A stretch of DNA of 64,000 bases from Nocardiopsis sp. FIRDI 009 (GCF_003386285.1 NZ_QPNC01000001.1:62001-126000), one strand, 5' to 3'; positions 11,020 through 22,931 are shown, counted from the stretch's first letter. Program-made: numbers and translations. The notes: generated by a model from the letters alone, not told the origin.

Positions 11020-13131
11020 ATGAAGGACCCCATCAGCACCAGGGACATCGGCCCCCGCGTCGGGACGCCACTCTGGCTGTACATGGCGAGCACCATGCTC
11101 GCCGGACTGGGCCTGCTCGTCTTCGCCAGCCTCGAACTCGGCCTCGCCCAGCTCCAGGCGCTCATGTCCGAACCGCTCCTGTGGGTCCTGCTGTGCATGA
11201 TCGTCCTCGGCGAGCTCAGACCCATCTCCATGCCCGGCCAGCCGCCCAACAGCGGCACCCCCACCTCCCTGCCCTTCTCCTTCGCCGTCGTCCTCTTCTT
11301 CGGGCTCCCCGTCGCCGCCCTCCTCCAGGCCGTCGCCACCGGGGTCGGCGGGTTCGTCCGGGGTCACGCGGCCCACCGGACCGCGTTCAACGCCGCCCAG
11401 TACACCCTGTCCCTGGGCGTCGCCGACGCGGTCCTCCGCCTGCTCCTGCCCGCCGTCCTGGACGTGCCCTGGATGCCCGACGGAGGCGAACTCCTGGCCG
11501 TCGCCGCCGCCGGGGCCGCCTACTTCGCGGTCAACCGCGTCCTGGTCATGTGCGCGGTGGCCATGCACGAACGCTCACCCCTCGCCCAGGTCATGTACAA
11601 GGGGCTCGGCCAGCAGGTCTACGTCAACGGCGTCCTGCTCAGCCTCGCCCCGCTCGTCGTCACCGCCATGACCCACTCCCTGCTGTACGTGCCGCTGTTC
11701 GCCGTTCCCCTCGGCGCCCTCTACACCAGCGCCCAACTGTCGGTGAAACGCGACCACCAGGCCAACCACGACGAACTCACCGGCCTGGCCAACCGCAGCC
11801 GGCTCACCGTGCACGCCCGCCAGGAGATCGGCCAGGCCCAGCAGCGCGGCCGCAGGGTGGGCCTGCTCCTGCTCGACCTCGACCGGTTCAAGGAGGTCAA
11901 CGACACCCTCGGCCACCCGACCGGCGACCGCCTCCTCCAGACCGTCGCACAGCGGCTCACCCACAGCGTGCGCCCCGGCGACCTCGTCGCCCGGCTCGGC
12001 GGCGACGAGTTCGCCGTCCTGCTGCCCAAGGTCCGCGACACCGCCTCCGCGCGGGAGGTGGCCGTCCGCCTGCGCGACGCCCTCGCCGAGCCCGTCCGGC
12101 TCGACGGCATGGACTTCGACCTGGAGGCCAGCATCGGCATCGCGCTCTTCCCCGACGACGCCCCCGACTTCGAGCTCCTCATGCAGCGCGCCGACGTCGC
12201 CATGTACGTGGCCAAGAGCGGCCGGACCGGCGTCGAGTCCTACGATCCGGGCAAGGACCGCAACTCCACCGCGCGGCTCAGCCTCTTCAGCGAACTCCGG
12301 CGCGGCCTCACCGACGGGGCCCTGGAGATGTACTACCAGCCCAAGGTCTGCCTGGACGACGGGCGCCCCGTCGGCCTGGAGGCCCTGGCCCGCTGGCGCC
12401 ACCCCTCCCGCGGCCTGCTCGCCCCGGAGGAGTTCATGCCGGTCGTGCAGCAGTCCAACCTGTTCCGCGCCTTCACCGGGCAGGTCCTCGACACCACCCT
12501 CGCCCGGGTCGCGGACTGGCGGGAGGGCGGGATCGACCTGCCCGTCTCCGTGAACCTGAGCATGCGCGAACTCCTCGACCCCGCGCTGCCGGGCGCCGTG
12601 GCCGCCGCGCTGCGCGACCACGGCGTCCCGCCCGAGCAGCTCGTCCTGGAGATCGGGGAGCAGGCGCTCATCACCGACACCGAGGCCGCCACCGCCGCCG
12701 TGCGCGCGCTCCGCCGCCTGGGCGTCGGGCTGGCCCTCGACGACTTCGGCACCGGCCACTTCACCCTCGCCCAGCTCGCCGGGCTCCCCCTGGACGAGGT
12801 CAAGATCCACGAGTCCTTCACCACGCGGCTCACCGACGACACCGACAACGGCCACACCGTCGTGCGCGCCGCCATTGCCCTGGTCCGCGCCCTGGGCATG
12901 CGCGCCACGGCCGAGGGCGTCCAGACCCGCGAACTCGCCCGGGCCGCCCGCGATACCGGCTGCCACGCCGCCCAGGGACACTACTTCGCCCCCGCGCTCG
13001 CCGCCCGTGACGTCACCGGGTGGCTCGGGGGACGGGGCCGCGGAGTCCCCTCCGGGACGTCCGCGCGCCGCCACTCCGCACGCCGGCGGTTCCTTCCCCG
13101 GTCGGCACCGGGACCGGTCACGGAGCCATAG
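11020..13131 (+). CDS. Membrane-bound GGDEF-EAL cyclic-di-GMP protein (I-site present)
   Basis: 703 residues. ATG 11020 is chosen because gagga sits 7 nt upstream; the frame is open further upstream. The N-terminal 210 residues hold several hydrophobic helices forming a membrane sensor. The diguanylate cyclase domain (about 240-410) has intact GGDEF in [11 protein letters not shown] and an RPGD inhibitory site exactly five residues before it. The EAL domain (about 425-680) has [29 protein letters not shown], the lysine in EVKIHESF (KID altered to KIH), AEGVQ and the Gln of AAQGHYF. Both cyclase and phosphodiesterase activities look possible, with product-feedback control of the cyclase. Effects would be on development or differentiation; this is inference. 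Confidence 0.92.
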   Translation: MKDPISTRDIGPRVGTPLWLYMASTMLAGLGLLVFASLELGLAQLQALMSEPLLWVLLCMIVLGELRPISMPGQPPNSGTPTSLPFSFAVVLFFGLPVAALLQAVATGVGGFVRGHAAHRTAFNAAQYTLSLGVADAVLRLLLPAVLDVPWMPDGGELLAVAAAGAAYFAVNRVLVMCAVAMHERSPLAQVMYKGLGQQVYVNGVLLSLAPLVVTAMTHSLLYVPLFAVPLGALYTSAQLSVKRDHQANHDELTGLANRSRLTVHARQEIGQAQQRGRRVGLLLLDLDRFKEVNDTLGHPTGDRLLQTVAQRLTHSVRPGDLVARLGGDEFAVLLPKVRDTASAREVAVRLRDALAEPVRLDGMDFDLEASIGIALFPDDAPDFELLMQRADVAMYVAKSGRTGVESYDPGKDRNSTARLSLFSELRRGLTDGALEMYYQPKVCLDDGRPVGLEALARWRHPSRGLLAPEEFMPVVQQSNLFRAFTGQVLDTTLARVADWREGGIDLPVSVNLSMRELLDPALPGAVAAALRDHGVPPEQLVLEIGEQALITDTEAATAAVRALRRLGVGLALDDFGTGHFTLAQLAGLPLDEVKIHESFTTRLTDDTDNGHTVVRAAIALVRALGMRATAEGVQTRELARAARDTGCHAAQGHYFAPALAARDVTGWLGGRGRGVPSGTSARRHSARRRFLPRSAPGPVTEP

Positions 13132-13172
13132 GATTGGGGCGGTACACCAAGTCCGCCGAAGAAATGGTTCTG

Positions 13173-13472
13173 ATGACCGCCATCACCCGCGATGAGGTCG
13201 CGCACCTCGCCCGGTTGTCGCGGCTGGCGCTCGACGAGGGCGAGCTCGACACACTCGCCGTCCAGCTCGGTGACATCCTCACCGCCGTGGCCAAGGTGCA
13301 GGAGGTCGCCAAGGGCGACATCCCGCCCAGCTCGCACGCGCTGCCGCTGACCAACGTCTACCGTCCCGACGAGGCCCGGCCCGGCCTCACACCCGAGCAG
13401 GCCCTGTCCGGGGCCCCCGCGGTGGAGGACCAGCGCTTCCGGGTACCGCGGATCCTCGGGGAGGAGGAGTAG
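13173..13472 (+). CDS. gatC: Glu-tRNA(Gln) amidotransferase subunit C
   Basis: 99 residues. GatC stabilises the GatA-GatB complex that converts Glu-tRNA(Gln) to Gln-tRNA(Gln). The N-terminus [17 protein letters not shown] and the end [15 protein letters not shown] are characteristic. ATG 13173 is chosen to match family length; ATG 13164 is possible. Its stop codon directly abuts the gatA start, so the two are translationally coupled. gatB is not next but 4.9 kb downstream. Confidence 0.95.
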   Translation: MTAITRDEVAHLARLSRLALDEGELDTLAVQLGDILTAVAKVQEVAKGDIPPSSHALPLTNVYRPDEARPGLTPEQALSGAPAVEDQRFRVPRILGEEE

Positions 13473-14966
<1,494 letters not shown>

Positions 14967-15010
14967 CCTCCCTCCGGCCCGGTCCCGGCGGGACCGGGCG
15001 TCGGAGTCCG

Positions 15011-15045
15011 CGTGTGCCCGCCGTGTCCGACACGGCGGGCACACG
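15011..15045. terminator. Hairpin after gatA
   Basis: Perfect 15-bp stem (cgtgtgcccgccgtg and its complement) with 5-nt loop tccga, 45 nt after the gatA stop. No T-run. Confidence 0.55.
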
Positions 15046-15142
15046 CGTGTCCGGGGCAGGGGCCGTGAGGGGGAGCGAGGTCCGTGTCGGCCCCGCCGCC
15101 GAGGACCGCGTCACGGCCGCTGCCGCGGCGCCTCCCGCACGG

Positions 15143-15186
15143 ACGAGGGCCCGTCCGCGTGATCACTCACGCGGACGGGCCCTCGT
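15143..15186. terminator. Bidirectional hairpin between gatA and the LPVTG surface protein
   Basis: Perfect 20-bp stem with 4-nt loop tcac between convergent genes; either strand could use it. T-tract absent, as is common in high-GC actinobacteria. Confidence 0.6.
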
Positions 15187-15218
15187 GTGCGCGACCGCTC
15201 ACCGGCGGTCCCGGGGGA

Positions 15219-16427
15219 CTAGCCCTCCAGGGAGTCGGTGTTGTCGGCCTTGCGCTTGCGGCTCAGGTAGATCGCACCGGCACCGGCGCCCAGGGCCGCG
15301 ACGCCGGCGGCGACCAGACCGGCCAGCGCGCCACCGGTGACCGGCAGGGACGGCGTGTTGTTGTCGTCCGGGGTCGGCTCCGGGGTCGGCGTCGGGGTCG
15401 GGCTCGGCTCCGGGGTGGGGGTCGGCTCCGGGGTCGGCGTGGGCGACGGGCTCGGGCTCGGGCTCGGCGACGGGCTCGGCTCCGGAGCGGCGGTCCAGTC
15501 GACGGACGCGGACGCGGTCACCTCGACCTCGCCCTCCTCGGCCGTGATGAGCGTCTGGGTCTCGACCTCCTCGCCCTTGAACAGGCGGCCGGTCTGCACC
15601 GTGGCGGAGGCGGACAGGCTGAAGGAGGCGGAACCGTCCTCGGCGTCCTCGGGGACGGAGAAGCCGACGGTGTCGCCGTTGCCCACGGCGGTCACCTCCT
15701 CGCCCGTCTCCAGGTCGACCAGGTCGACGCCCTCGGGGACGTCGGTCCCGAGTTCGACCGGGATGTCGCCCTCGAAGCTGGTCTCGATGAGGAACTCGCC
15801 GACGGTCTCGCCCGCCTGGCCGGTGGCCTCGCTCGGCGTGATGCTCAGCGTGGCGTCGGGCTCGGCGGTCTGGTCGAGCTCCTCGGCGTTGCCGATGAGG
15901 TACTCGTAGATCGCCGTGGTGGCGGGGTCGGCCCGGGTCAGCTCGGCGCCGTTGCTGAAGTGCCAGATGGCGGCCTGGGTGGCGGAGAGCGCGTGCGAGT
16001 CGCTGGCGCGGCCGGGGGCGTCGGCGGCCTCGGCCAGCTCGGCGGCGCTCGCCGCCGGGTAGCCGTTCTGGAGGACCCAGTGGACCTTGGCGGGCTCGGC
16101 GAAGTCGCCCTTGCCCGGGTAGTTGGCCCAGGCGTCCTCGCGGTACCAGGCGCGGCCGACGATGCTGGTCTCGAGGTCGATGCAGTAGGTGGTGAGCGTG
16201 GTGCCGTTCTCCAACTCGAGGTTGAAGAGGCTCACCCGGGTGCGCTCGCCGTTCATCCAGACGGGCTCGCCGCTCTCGGCGTTGTCGACGTACTGGCCCC
16301 GGACGGAACCCTCGTAGGGCTCCGGCTCGGCGGCGGCGGGGGCGGCCAGGCCGAAGGCGAGCAGACCCGCGGCGGCGGCCGAGAGGCCGACCCGGGCGGC
16401 GGAACGGGGGAGAGTCAGGTCAGTCAA
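15219..16427 (-). CDS. Thioester-domain surface protein with LPVTG anchor
   Basis: 402 residues. Signal peptide to about residue 33 (GLAAPAAA). The thioester domain has Cys82 in TTYCIDLETS and Gln151 in SATQAAIWHF, the pair that forms the internal Cys-Gln thioester used by Gram-positive adhesins for covalent attachment. A beta-sandwich region follows (about 185-310), then a Pro/Ser/Thr/Glu stalk of PSPSPTPTPEP type (about 315-355). The end is a sortase signal: LPVTG at 361-365, a hydrophobic helix and RKRK. TTG is used as start because no better codon precedes the signal peptide. The neighbour at 16812-18002 is a divergent paralogue lacking the thioester Cys. A host or hyphal surface role is inference. 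Confidence 0.9.
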   Translation of the reverse strand: MTDLTLPRSAARVGLSAAAAGLLAFGLAAPAAAEPEPYEGSVRGQYVDNAESGEPVWMNGERTRVSLFNLELENGTTLTTYCIDLETSIVGRAWYREDAWANYPGKGDFAEPAKVHWVLQNGYPAASAAELAEAADAPGRASDSHALSATQAAIWHFSNGAELTRADPATTAIYEYLIGNAEELDQTAEPDATLSITPSEATGQAGETVGEFLIETSFEGDIPVELGTDVPEGVDLVDLETGEEVTAVGNGDTVGFSVPEDAEDGSASFSLSASATVQTGRLFKGEEVETQTLITAEEGEVEVTASASVDWTAAPEPSPSPSPSPSPSPTPTPEPTPTPEPSPTPTPTPEPTPDDNNTPSLPVTGGALAGLVAAGVAALGAGAGAIYLSRKRKADNTDSLEG

Positions 16428-16811
16428 TGTTGTGTCCCGGTGTGTCTAGGGGTTACCGGTGGGCCCGCACGGGTGGAAACGGGGGTGGAACGGGCACGGC
16501 CTCCACGCACACGCACGGCGGGCGGGACGAGTCTTCGGGGGTCGTCACAGCCGCCTGGGGCGGTCACCGGACGGTCCAAAAAGCGTGGCACCGCGTCCGT
16601 GGGGTGGACGCGTCATCGGTGTGGGCGCCAACGCGGGAGCGGGCCGCGTTCGTCGTGGAATGTCTGCCGCGGGTCGATACTAGCGACCGGCTCCGCCTCT
16701 TCCAACCCACTCCGCCGATTTTGTCCGTGAATCGGACATGGACAAAAATCGTCGAACCGTGTCCCGATCACGACGCCAGCGGGGTGGGAACACGCACGCG
16801 TGCGTGCCGGT
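16428..16811. other. Intergenic region between the two surface protein genes
   Basis: 384 nt without a supported gene. It should hold the promoter of the 15219-16427 gene and the 3' end of the 16812-18002 transcript; only the inverted repeat at 16717-16750 stands out. Confidence 0.4.
16717..16750. repeat. Nested inverted repeat
   Basis: Outer arms gattttgtcc / ggacaaaaatc (one extra A) enclose the inner pair TGTCCG-TGAAT-CGGACA. It is AT-rich against the local background. It may be the terminator of the minus-strand gene ending at 16812 or an operator for the next one; I cannot decide. Confidence 0.5.
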
Positions 16812-18002
16812 TCAGCTCCGGCGCTGGCGGCCCAGAACGAGGATGATCAGGCCGGAGACGACCAGCGCACCGGCGATGATCAGCAGTCCCGACACCCAGG
16901 TCCCCGTCCCCGCGAGGTCGTCGTCCGCGCTTCGCCCCTCCGGCTCGGCGGAGGCCGGGCCGGAGGGTGTGGCGTTGGGCACCCCGGCCGCGGAGTCGCC
17001 CGTCCCGGCGGCGGACTCGGGCTCGGGGGCCGAGGGCACGGGGGTTGGGGGTTCGGGGCTCGCGATCTCCTCCGGTTCCTCGGAGTGCCAGGTGAGGGTG
17101 GCCGTCACCGTACGCGTCGCGGTTCCGGGCTCCGCGGTGATCAGCGGTTGCGTGCGCACCCCGTCCCGACCGGTGAACAGACGGCCCTCGGGCAGCGGCA
17201 CGTCGTCTCCGCGTGCGTGCAGGGTCACCACCCCGGCCGGGACCGACGGGTCCACGTCGAGGTAGACCGACTCCCCGTCACGCACCCGGCGCACCTGTTC
17301 GCCGTCCGCGTCGACCAGCCAGGACGCCGGGGCGCCCCGCACCGAGACCCGGACCGGGTCGGTGCCGGAGCTGGTCACGGTCAGCGGACCGAGGGGCTCC
17401 TCGGGCGCCACGGTCTCCAACTGGGTCGGGCTGATCCGCATGGACGGCGCGCCGGAGTCGTCGGGCGCCTCCTCGCTGCCCGCGACGAGGTACTCGTACA
17501 GCGCGGTCACGGCGGCGTCGTTGGCGTCGGGATCGAGTTCCACCCCGTCCAGGACGTGCCACAGGGCGGCCTGGGTGCCCGCGATCGCCTGGCGTTCGTC
17601 GAGGAAGACCGTCCCCGAGGCCAGCGCTAGATCCGTGAGTGTCACCTGGGGGTAGGAGTTGGCGACCACCCAGGTCGCCCGGTCCACGGGGTCCGTCACC
17701 GCCTCGATTTCGGTCCACTGCGGATCGTCGTTCCACGCTGACTCGACGTAGGCGGCGCGCGGGCGCACCTCGCCCTCCGCCTCGGCCGTGTAGGCGCTCA
17801 CGGAGGCGCTGTCGGCCACACGGAGACTGAACAGGGCGGTGGGGACCTCGGTCCCGTCAGCGAGGACGATCTCGTTGCCCTGGAGCGGATCGCGGTCCAC
17901 TCGGGAGAAGTCCTCGGCGAGAGCCGCGGGGGCGCCGCTCAGGCCGCCGATGAGAGCCGCCGACGTCAGTACGGCGGCGCACCGACGCAGAATGCTCCAC
18001 AC
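16812..18002 (-). CDS. Thioester-domain-like surface protein lacking the thioester Cys, LAGTG anchor
   Basis: 396 residues; GTG 18002 chosen with GGGGAG 9 nt upstream (GTG 18008 also possible). Signal peptide to about residue 29 (GAPAALA). It aligns with the 15219 protein: ALFSLRVADSASVSAYTAEAEG parallels LFNLELENGTTLTTYCIDLE, so the thioester Cys is Thr72 here. The partner Gln144 in AGTQAALWHV is kept. Without Cys no internal thioester can form, so covalent adhesion by that chemistry should be lost. A beta domain, a short Pro/Glu linker, LAGTG at 363-367, a membrane helix and RQRRS follow. LAXTG suggests a class E sortase, in contrast to LPVTG of its neighbour. Confidence 0.85.
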   Translation of the reverse strand: MWSILRRCAAVLTSAALIGGLSGAPAALAEDFSRVDRDPLQGNEIVLADGTEVPTALFSLRVADSASVSAYTAEAEGEVRPRAAYVESAWNDDPQWTEIEAVTDPVDRATWVVANSYPQVTLTDLALASGTVFLDERQAIAGTQAALWHVLDGVELDPDANDAAVTALYEYLVAGSEEAPDDSGAPSMRISPTQLETVAPEEPLGPLTVTSSGTDPVRVSVRGAPASWLVDADGEQVRRVRDGESVYLDVDPSVPAGVVTLHARGDDVPLPEGRLFTGRDGVRTQPLITAEPGTATRTVTATLTWHSEEPEEIASPEPPTPVPSAPEPESAAGTGDSAAGVPNATPSGPASAEPEGRSADDDLAGTGTWVSGLLIIAGALVVSGLIILVLGRQRRS

Positions 18003-18352
18003 GCTCACATGCTCCCCGGAAAAGGACGGCGGACCCGGAGCCCAGCCGACGAAACCACGATCTTGGACCACCCAGACTAACGGCCCGGCACCCTGCGTGA
18101 CGGGGTGAGGGTCGGACAGCGGCGCAATCGTGTGCTGGCCGTGACATCCGCGCCACGCGGGAGGGGCGTCGGGGCGGAGGCACCGGTCGCGGGTGGTGGA
18201 AGAAGACGGAGTGGGGATGCCGCGCCGACGTGGGGACACCGCACCGGAGGAGACCCCGCGGCTGATGGAGGGCGACGGGAGGGACGGTCACCCCCGTACT
18301 CTCGGTAGGCTGACCTGGAAGGTATGTCCTCTACGGAAACGGGTTTGCGGCG
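18003..18352. other. gatB: Divergent intergenic region before gatB
   Basis: 350 nt. Promoters of the LAGTG protein (leftward) and gatB (rightward) must lie here. No convincing gene; a TAGGCT hexamer near 18306 could be the gatB -10 box. Confidence 0.35.
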
Positions 18353-19900
18353 ATGGCCCACGCGGTAACTCCCAGCACTGCCCCGAACAGCGGCCCCACC
18401 CCGGTGGCCTACGAGCAGGCGCTGGCCAAGTACGAGCCCGTACTCGGCTTGGAGACCCACATCGAGCTGGGTACCGCCTCCAAGATGTTCTGCTCCTGCC
18501 CCACCGCGTTCGGAGCGGAGCCCAACACCCAGGTGTGCCCGGTCTGCCTCGCGCTCCCCGGTTCGCTTCCGGTCGTCAACAGGAAGGCCGTCGAGGGCGC
18601 GATCCGGCTGGGTCTGGCGCTCAACTGCTCCATCGCACCCTGGGGCCGGTTCGCCCGGAAGAACTACTTCTATCCGGACATGCCGAAGAACTACCAGATC
18701 TCCCAGTACGACGAGCCGATCTGCGTCGACGGCCACCTCGACGTGACCGTCGACACCCCCGAGGGGCCCCGCGTCTTCCGCGTGGACATCGAGCGCGTCC
18801 ACATGGAGGAGGACACCGGCAAGACCTCCCACGTGGGCGGCGCCACCGGTCGGATCCACGGCGCCGACTACTCGATCGTCGACTACAACCGCGCGGGCAT
18901 CCCGCTGCTGGAGATCGTCACCAAGCCCATCACCGGCACCGGCGAACTCGCCCCGCTGGTCGCCCGTGCCTACGCCGCCGAGCTGCGCGACCTGGTCCGC
19001 TCCCTGGGCATCTCCGACGTGCGCATGGAGGAGGGTTCCATGCGCTGCGACGTGAACGTGTCCATCAACGAGCGCGGCGCCGACGAGTGGGGCACCCGCA
19101 GCGAGACCAAGAACGTCAACTCCCTGCGTTCCGTCGAGCGTGCCGTCCGCTCCGAGATCGAGCGCCAGGCCGGTGTGCTGGAGGACGGCCAGAAGGTCGT
19201 CCAGGAGACGCGGCACTTCCAGGAGAACACCGGCCGCAGCATCTCCGGCCGCTCCAAGGAGGAGGCCCAGGACTACCGGTACTTCCCGGACCCCGACCTG
19301 GTCCCCGTCGCCCCCTCCGAGGAGTGGATCGAGGAGCTGCGGGCCACCCTGCCCGAGCTGCCCGCCGCCAAGCGGGCCCGGGTCCGGGCCGAGTGGAACC
19401 TCACCGACACCGAACTGCGCGACCTGGTCAACGCCGACGCCATCGACCTGGTCGAGGCGACCGTCGCGGCCGGGGCGCCGTCGGCCGAGGCCCGTAAACT
19501 GTGGCTGAACGAGCTGTCCCGCCGCGCCACGGAGCAGGAGGTCGAGCTGGCCTCCCTGCCGATCACACCCGGTCAGGTGGCCCGGATCATCGCGCTCGTC
19601 GCCGAGGGCACGCTCACCAACAAGCTGGCCCGCCAGGTCGTCGAGGGCGTCCTGGCCGGTGAGGGTGAGCCCGACGCGGTCGTGGAGGCCCGGGGCCTGA
19701 AGGTGGTCAGCGACGACGGCGCGCTCGGCGCCGCCGTCGACGAGGCGATCACCGCCAACCCCGACGTCGCGGAGAAGGTGCGCGGCGGCAAGGTCGCCGC
19801 GGCCGGCGCCCTCGTCGGCGCCGTCATGAAGGCGACCCGGGGCCAGGCCGACGCCGGCCGGGCACGTGAGCTCATCCTGGAGAGGCTCGGCGCGAAGTGA
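18353..19900 (+). CDS. gatB: Glu-tRNA(Gln) amidotransferase subunit B
   Basis: 515 residues. Binds Glu-tRNA(Gln), phosphorylates it and receives ammonia from GatA. Features: [15 protein letters not shown], a four-Cys zinc site (MFCSCP...QVCPVC), [55 protein letters not shown], and a C-terminal YqeY-like tRNA-binding tail ([15 protein letters not shown]...). It is separated from gatCA by two opposite-strand surface protein genes and must have its own promoter. Confidence 0.97.
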   Translation: MAHAVTPSTAPNSGPTPVAYEQALAKYEPVLGLETHIELGTASKMFCSCPTAFGAEPNTQVCPVCLALPGSLPVVNRKAVEGAIRLGLALNCSIAPWGRFARKNYFYPDMPKNYQISQYDEPICVDGHLDVTVDTPEGPRVFRVDIERVHMEEDTGKTSHVGGATGRIHGADYSIVDYNRAGIPLLEIVTKPITGTGELAPLVARAYAAELRDLVRSLGISDVRMEEGSMRCDVNVSINERGADEWGTRSETKNVNSLRSVERAVRSEIERQAGVLEDGQKVVQETRHFQENTGRSISGRSKEEAQDYRYFPDPDLVPVAPSEEWIEELRATLPELPAAKRARVRAEWNLTDTELRDLVNADAIDLVEATVAAGAPSAEARKLWLNELSRRATEQEVELASLPITPGQVARIIALVAEGTLTNKLARQVVEGVLAGEGEPDAVVEARGLKVVSDDGALGAAVDEAITANPDVAEKVRGGKVAAAGALVGAVMKATRGQADAGRARELILERLGAK

Positions 19901-19907
19901 GCCGGAC

Positions 19908-19940
19908 CGGGCGTGCGTCCGAGTCTCCGGCGCACGCCCG
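19908..19940 (+). terminator. gatB: Terminator hairpin after gatB
   Basis: 10-bp perfect stem cgggcgtgcg / cgcacgcccg, beginning 8 nt after the gatB stop. Confidence 0.55.
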
Positions 19941-20225
19941 ATCGTTACTGAGTGTCACGACTCCGACGTCAACTCTCTGTCGGTCCTCAATCGCTGTGTG
20001 ACCTTGGTTGCGTAGGGTGGCCGGACACGGGGGTGTGCGCGCTCTCCCGGGCCGTCGGGCACCGGTTCGCCGCGCTCCCACGAGGCGCGGACGGCGGACC
20101 GAGGTTCGGGCGCCGTGCCGTTCCCGGAGTCGATCGACGCGAGGTTGGTGTCCCATGTCCGAGGAGAGAGCGCGACGGCGGCCGGACGCCGCGTACCCCG
20201 CGCCCCGCACACCGGGAGGCCGGTG
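19941..20225. other. Gene-free stretch before PAS-GGDEF-EAL gene
   Basis: With the gatB terminator before it, this completes a 325-nt gap between genes. Presumed promoter region of the gene at 20226; a ggttgcgtagggtgg segment near 20004 is suggestive but unresolved. Confidence 0.3.
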
Positions 20226-22931
20226 ATGGGCGGTAGGGCGGCCCAGCCGTGGTTGGTGGGTGTGGGGGCGCTGTTCCTGCTCCATGCCGCACTGACGCTC
20301 GTGCCCACACCGGACGGGACACTGGCCGCGGACCTGGGGGAGTGGCCGACGACGCTCGCGGCGGGCGCGGCCGGCGTGTCCCTGCTGTCCGCCTCACACC
20401 GCTGGGCGACCAACGGCGCGGACCGGGGCGCGCAGGCGGACGGGGCCGACGGCGTTGCCGCACTCCGCAACCTGGCCTTCGCCGCGTTCGCCTGGTGCCT
20501 GGGCGGTCTCACCCACGGAATCACGGGTCTGCTCAGCTCGGGATCGGTGTTCTCGCTCACGTTGGGTGATCTCTTCGCTCTCACCGCCCTGCCACTCTTC
20601 GTAGTCGGATTCACCCGGTTCGCGCCGTGGCCGGGCGGATTCCGGACCGCTCTGCGGCACATCACCGACAGCTACGTGTGCGCCGCAGCCGTGTTCTCCG
20701 TCGTGTGGGTGCTGATCTTCGCCCCGCTCTACCAGGAGCTGGGGGAGGGCTCCGGGTTCCTCGGCTTCGCCCTGGTCTATCCGGTCGCCGACATCGTCGT
20801 CCTGTGCCTGCTGGTGCCCCTGGTGTTCATGTCGCCGCACAGCACCCGGCGCGCGGTCCTGTGGGCGATCGGCTCGCTGGTCCTCATCGCCGGGGCGGAC
20901 CTGATCGGCGCGATCACCCGGCTGACCGGGCCGCCCGTGGCCGGGGGGATCGAGTACCCGGTCAAACTCCTCGGTTTCGCCGTCCTGGGCGCGCTGCCGT
21001 GGCTGGTCGAGCACCGCCAGGCCGCGACCCCGCGCCGCATCACCGGCCGGGGCCTGTACCGGTTCGCCCCCGAGCTCGCCGCCATCGGCGCCCTGTTCGT
21101 GGCCACCGTCGTCCTGACCGTGGCCGCGCTCGGGCTGCCCGGGGTCGCCGCCGTCCTGCCGCTGGCCGCCGGAACCGCGGTGGTCGTGCTGCTCGTCCGC
21201 GTCGTCGGCATGCTGGAGGAGAACTCCACGCTCACGCGCATGGTGCGCAACCGCGAGGGGCACTTCCACGAGCTGGCGCGCAACAGCGGCGACGTCATCC
21301 TCATCGTGGACCGCGACGGCGCCGTCCACCACGCCAGCCCGGGCACGGCGGAGGCGTTCGGCTACCGGCTGGAGGACATGCTCGCCGCCCCGGTCACCGC
21401 GCTCATCCACCCCGAGGACCTGTCGCGCACCCAGGCGGTCACCGACCTGTTCACCGGTCGCGGGGGCCAGGGCGTCCACCTGCGGCTGCGCGTGCGCGCC
21501 GCGGACGGGACGTGGCGGCACACCGAGTCGACGGTCTCGCTGTACGAGCAGCCGGGCGAGCCCGCGCGGCTCCTGGTGACCACCCGCGACATCAGCGCGC
21601 AGGTGGCGCTCCAGGACGAGGTGGAGCACCTGACCTTCCACGACGGCGTCACCGGGCTGCCCAACCGCGCCTACCTGGAGGAGCGGGCCAGCGACGTGCT
21701 GGCACACCGGGCGATCAGTGAGGAACCCGCCGAGGACGTCGCGGTGATCTTCCTGGACCTGGACGGCTTCACGGCCGTCAACGACTCCGCCGGGCACGTG
21801 CGCGGCGACCACCTGCTGGGGCAGGCGGCCCGCAGGCTCCGCGGCGAACTGGAGTCCTCCGCGACGCTCGCGCGCTGGGGCGGGGACGAGTTCGCGGTCC
21901 TGGTCGAGGGGATGCCGCGCGCCCAACAGGTGGTGGACCTGGCCGAGCGCCTGGGCAGGGCGATCGCCTCCGAACCGTTCCAGGTCGCCGACCGGGACAT
22001 CGTCCTGACGGCGAGCATCGGCGTCGCCTTCGCCGAGCCCACGATCGACAGCGGGGAACTGCTGCGCAACGCCGACGTGGCGATGACGCGCGCCAAGGAG
22101 AGCGGCAGCGGCCACGTGGAGGTGTACGCGGCGCACATGCACGACACGGTCGTCTCCCGCCTGGAGCTTCAGATCCGGCTGCGCGAGGCGCTCGCGGGTG
22201 GCGAGTTCTTCCTGGAGTACCAGCCGATCGTGGACCTGGGCTCCTCCCAGGTGACGGCGGTGGAGGCGCTCGTGCGCTGGGACCGCGACGGTGAGGTGGT
22301 CGGCCCGGACGCCTTCCTCGGGGCGGCCGAGGAGTCGGGGATGATCGTCCCCCTGGGGGAGTGGATCCTGCGGGAGGCCTGCGCGAAGGTCGCCGTGTGG
22401 CGGGTGTCGGACTGGGAGATCGGGCTGTCGGTGAACCTGTCCGCCAAGCAGGTGCTGTCACCGCGCTTCGTGCGGACGGTCGAGGAGATCCTCGCCGAGA
22501 CGGGCCTGCCCGCCGAGGTGCTCACCCTCGAGGTGGACGAGGACGTCCTGCTGGGCGACAGCGCCGAAGCCGTCGAGCGCCTCGGTGAGCTGCGCGCGCT
22601 GGGCGTCCGGCTCGCCATCGACGACTACGGCATGGGGTACGCGTCGTTGGCACACCTGCGCGAGCTGAGCGTGGACGCGATCAAGATCGACCCGTCGTTC
22701 ATCGCCGACCTGGGCCGCGACGACACGGTCACGCTGCTCACCCACACGATCATCCAGCTCGGGCGCGACCTGGGCGTGCAGGTCGTGGCCGAGGGCATCG
22801 AGCGCGCCGAGCAGCTCGAACAGCTGCGCGGGATGGGCTGCGACCACGGGCAGGGCTTCCTGGTGGCCCGGCCGATGCCCGCCAGCGGGGTCGAGGCGCT
22901 CGTCGGCGGCGAGGCGGGCGCCAACCTCTAG
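20226..22931 (+). CDS. Membrane PAS-GGDEF-EAL cyclic-di-GMP protein (no I-site)
   Basis: 901 residues; ATG 20226 with GGGAGG 6 nt upstream. About eight or nine hydrophobic segments fill residues 1-330. A PAS sensor follows (about 345-465: FHELARNSGDVILIVDRDG...). The GGDEF domain (about 475-635) has [12 protein letters not shown] but no RxxD inhibitory site at -5. The EAL domain (about 650-895) has VEALVRWD, NLSAKQV, LEVDEDV, IDDYGMGYASL, IKIDPSF, VVAEGIE and the Gln of GQGFLV. It resembles the 11020 protein in plan, but lacks product inhibition and adds a PAS input, so the two may respond to different signals. Confidence 0.92.
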   Translation: MGGRAAQPWLVGVGALFLLHAALTLVPTPDGTLAADLGEWPTTLAAGAAGVSLLSASHRWATNGADRGAQADGADGVAALRNLAFAAFAWCLGGLTHGITGLLSSGSVFSLTLGDLFALTALPLFVVGFTRFAPWPGGFRTALRHITDSYVCAAAVFSVVWVLIFAPLYQELGEGSGFLGFALVYPVADIVVLCLLVPLVFMSPHSTRRAVLWAIGSLVLIAGADLIGAITRLTGPPVAGGIEYPVKLLGFAVLGALPWLVEHRQAATPRRITGRGLYRFAPELAAIGALFVATVVLTVAALGLPGVAAVLPLAAGTAVVVLLVRVVGMLEENSTLTRMVRNREGHFHELARNSGDVILIVDRDGAVHHASPGTAEAFGYRLEDMLAAPVTALIHPEDLSRTQAVTDLFTGRGGQGVHLRLRVRAADGTWRHTESTVSLYEQPGEPARLLVTTRDISAQVALQDEVEHLTFHDGVTGLPNRAYLEERASDVLAHRAISEEPAEDVAVIFLDLDGFTAVNDSAGHVRGDHLLGQAARRLRGELESSATLARWGGDEFAVLVEGMPRAQQVVDLAERLGRAIASEPFQVADRDIVLTASIGVAFAEPTIDSGELLRNADVAMTRAKESGSGHVEVYAAHMHDTVVSRLELQIRLREALAGGEFFLEYQPIVDLGSSQVTAVEALVRWDRDGEVVGPDAFLGAAEESGMIVPLGEWILREACAKVAVWRVSDWEIGLSVNLSAKQVLSPRFVRTVEEILAETGLPAEVLTLEVDEDVLLGDSAEAVERLGELRALGVRLAIDDYGMGYASLAHLRELSVDAIKIDPSFIADLGRDDTVTLLTHTIIQLGRDLGVQVVAEGIERAEQLEQLRGMGCDHGQGFLVARPMPASGVEALVGGEAGANL

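Noticed and set aside
15363-15485. Possible CRISPR-like or VNTR array
   Set aside because: The repetitive DNA encodes the PSPTPEP stalk of the surface protein; no spacers.
15337-15909. Val/Gly/Ser repeat frame on the + strand opposite the LPVTG protein
   Set aside because: Mirror of the Pro-rich stalk codons of the real gene.
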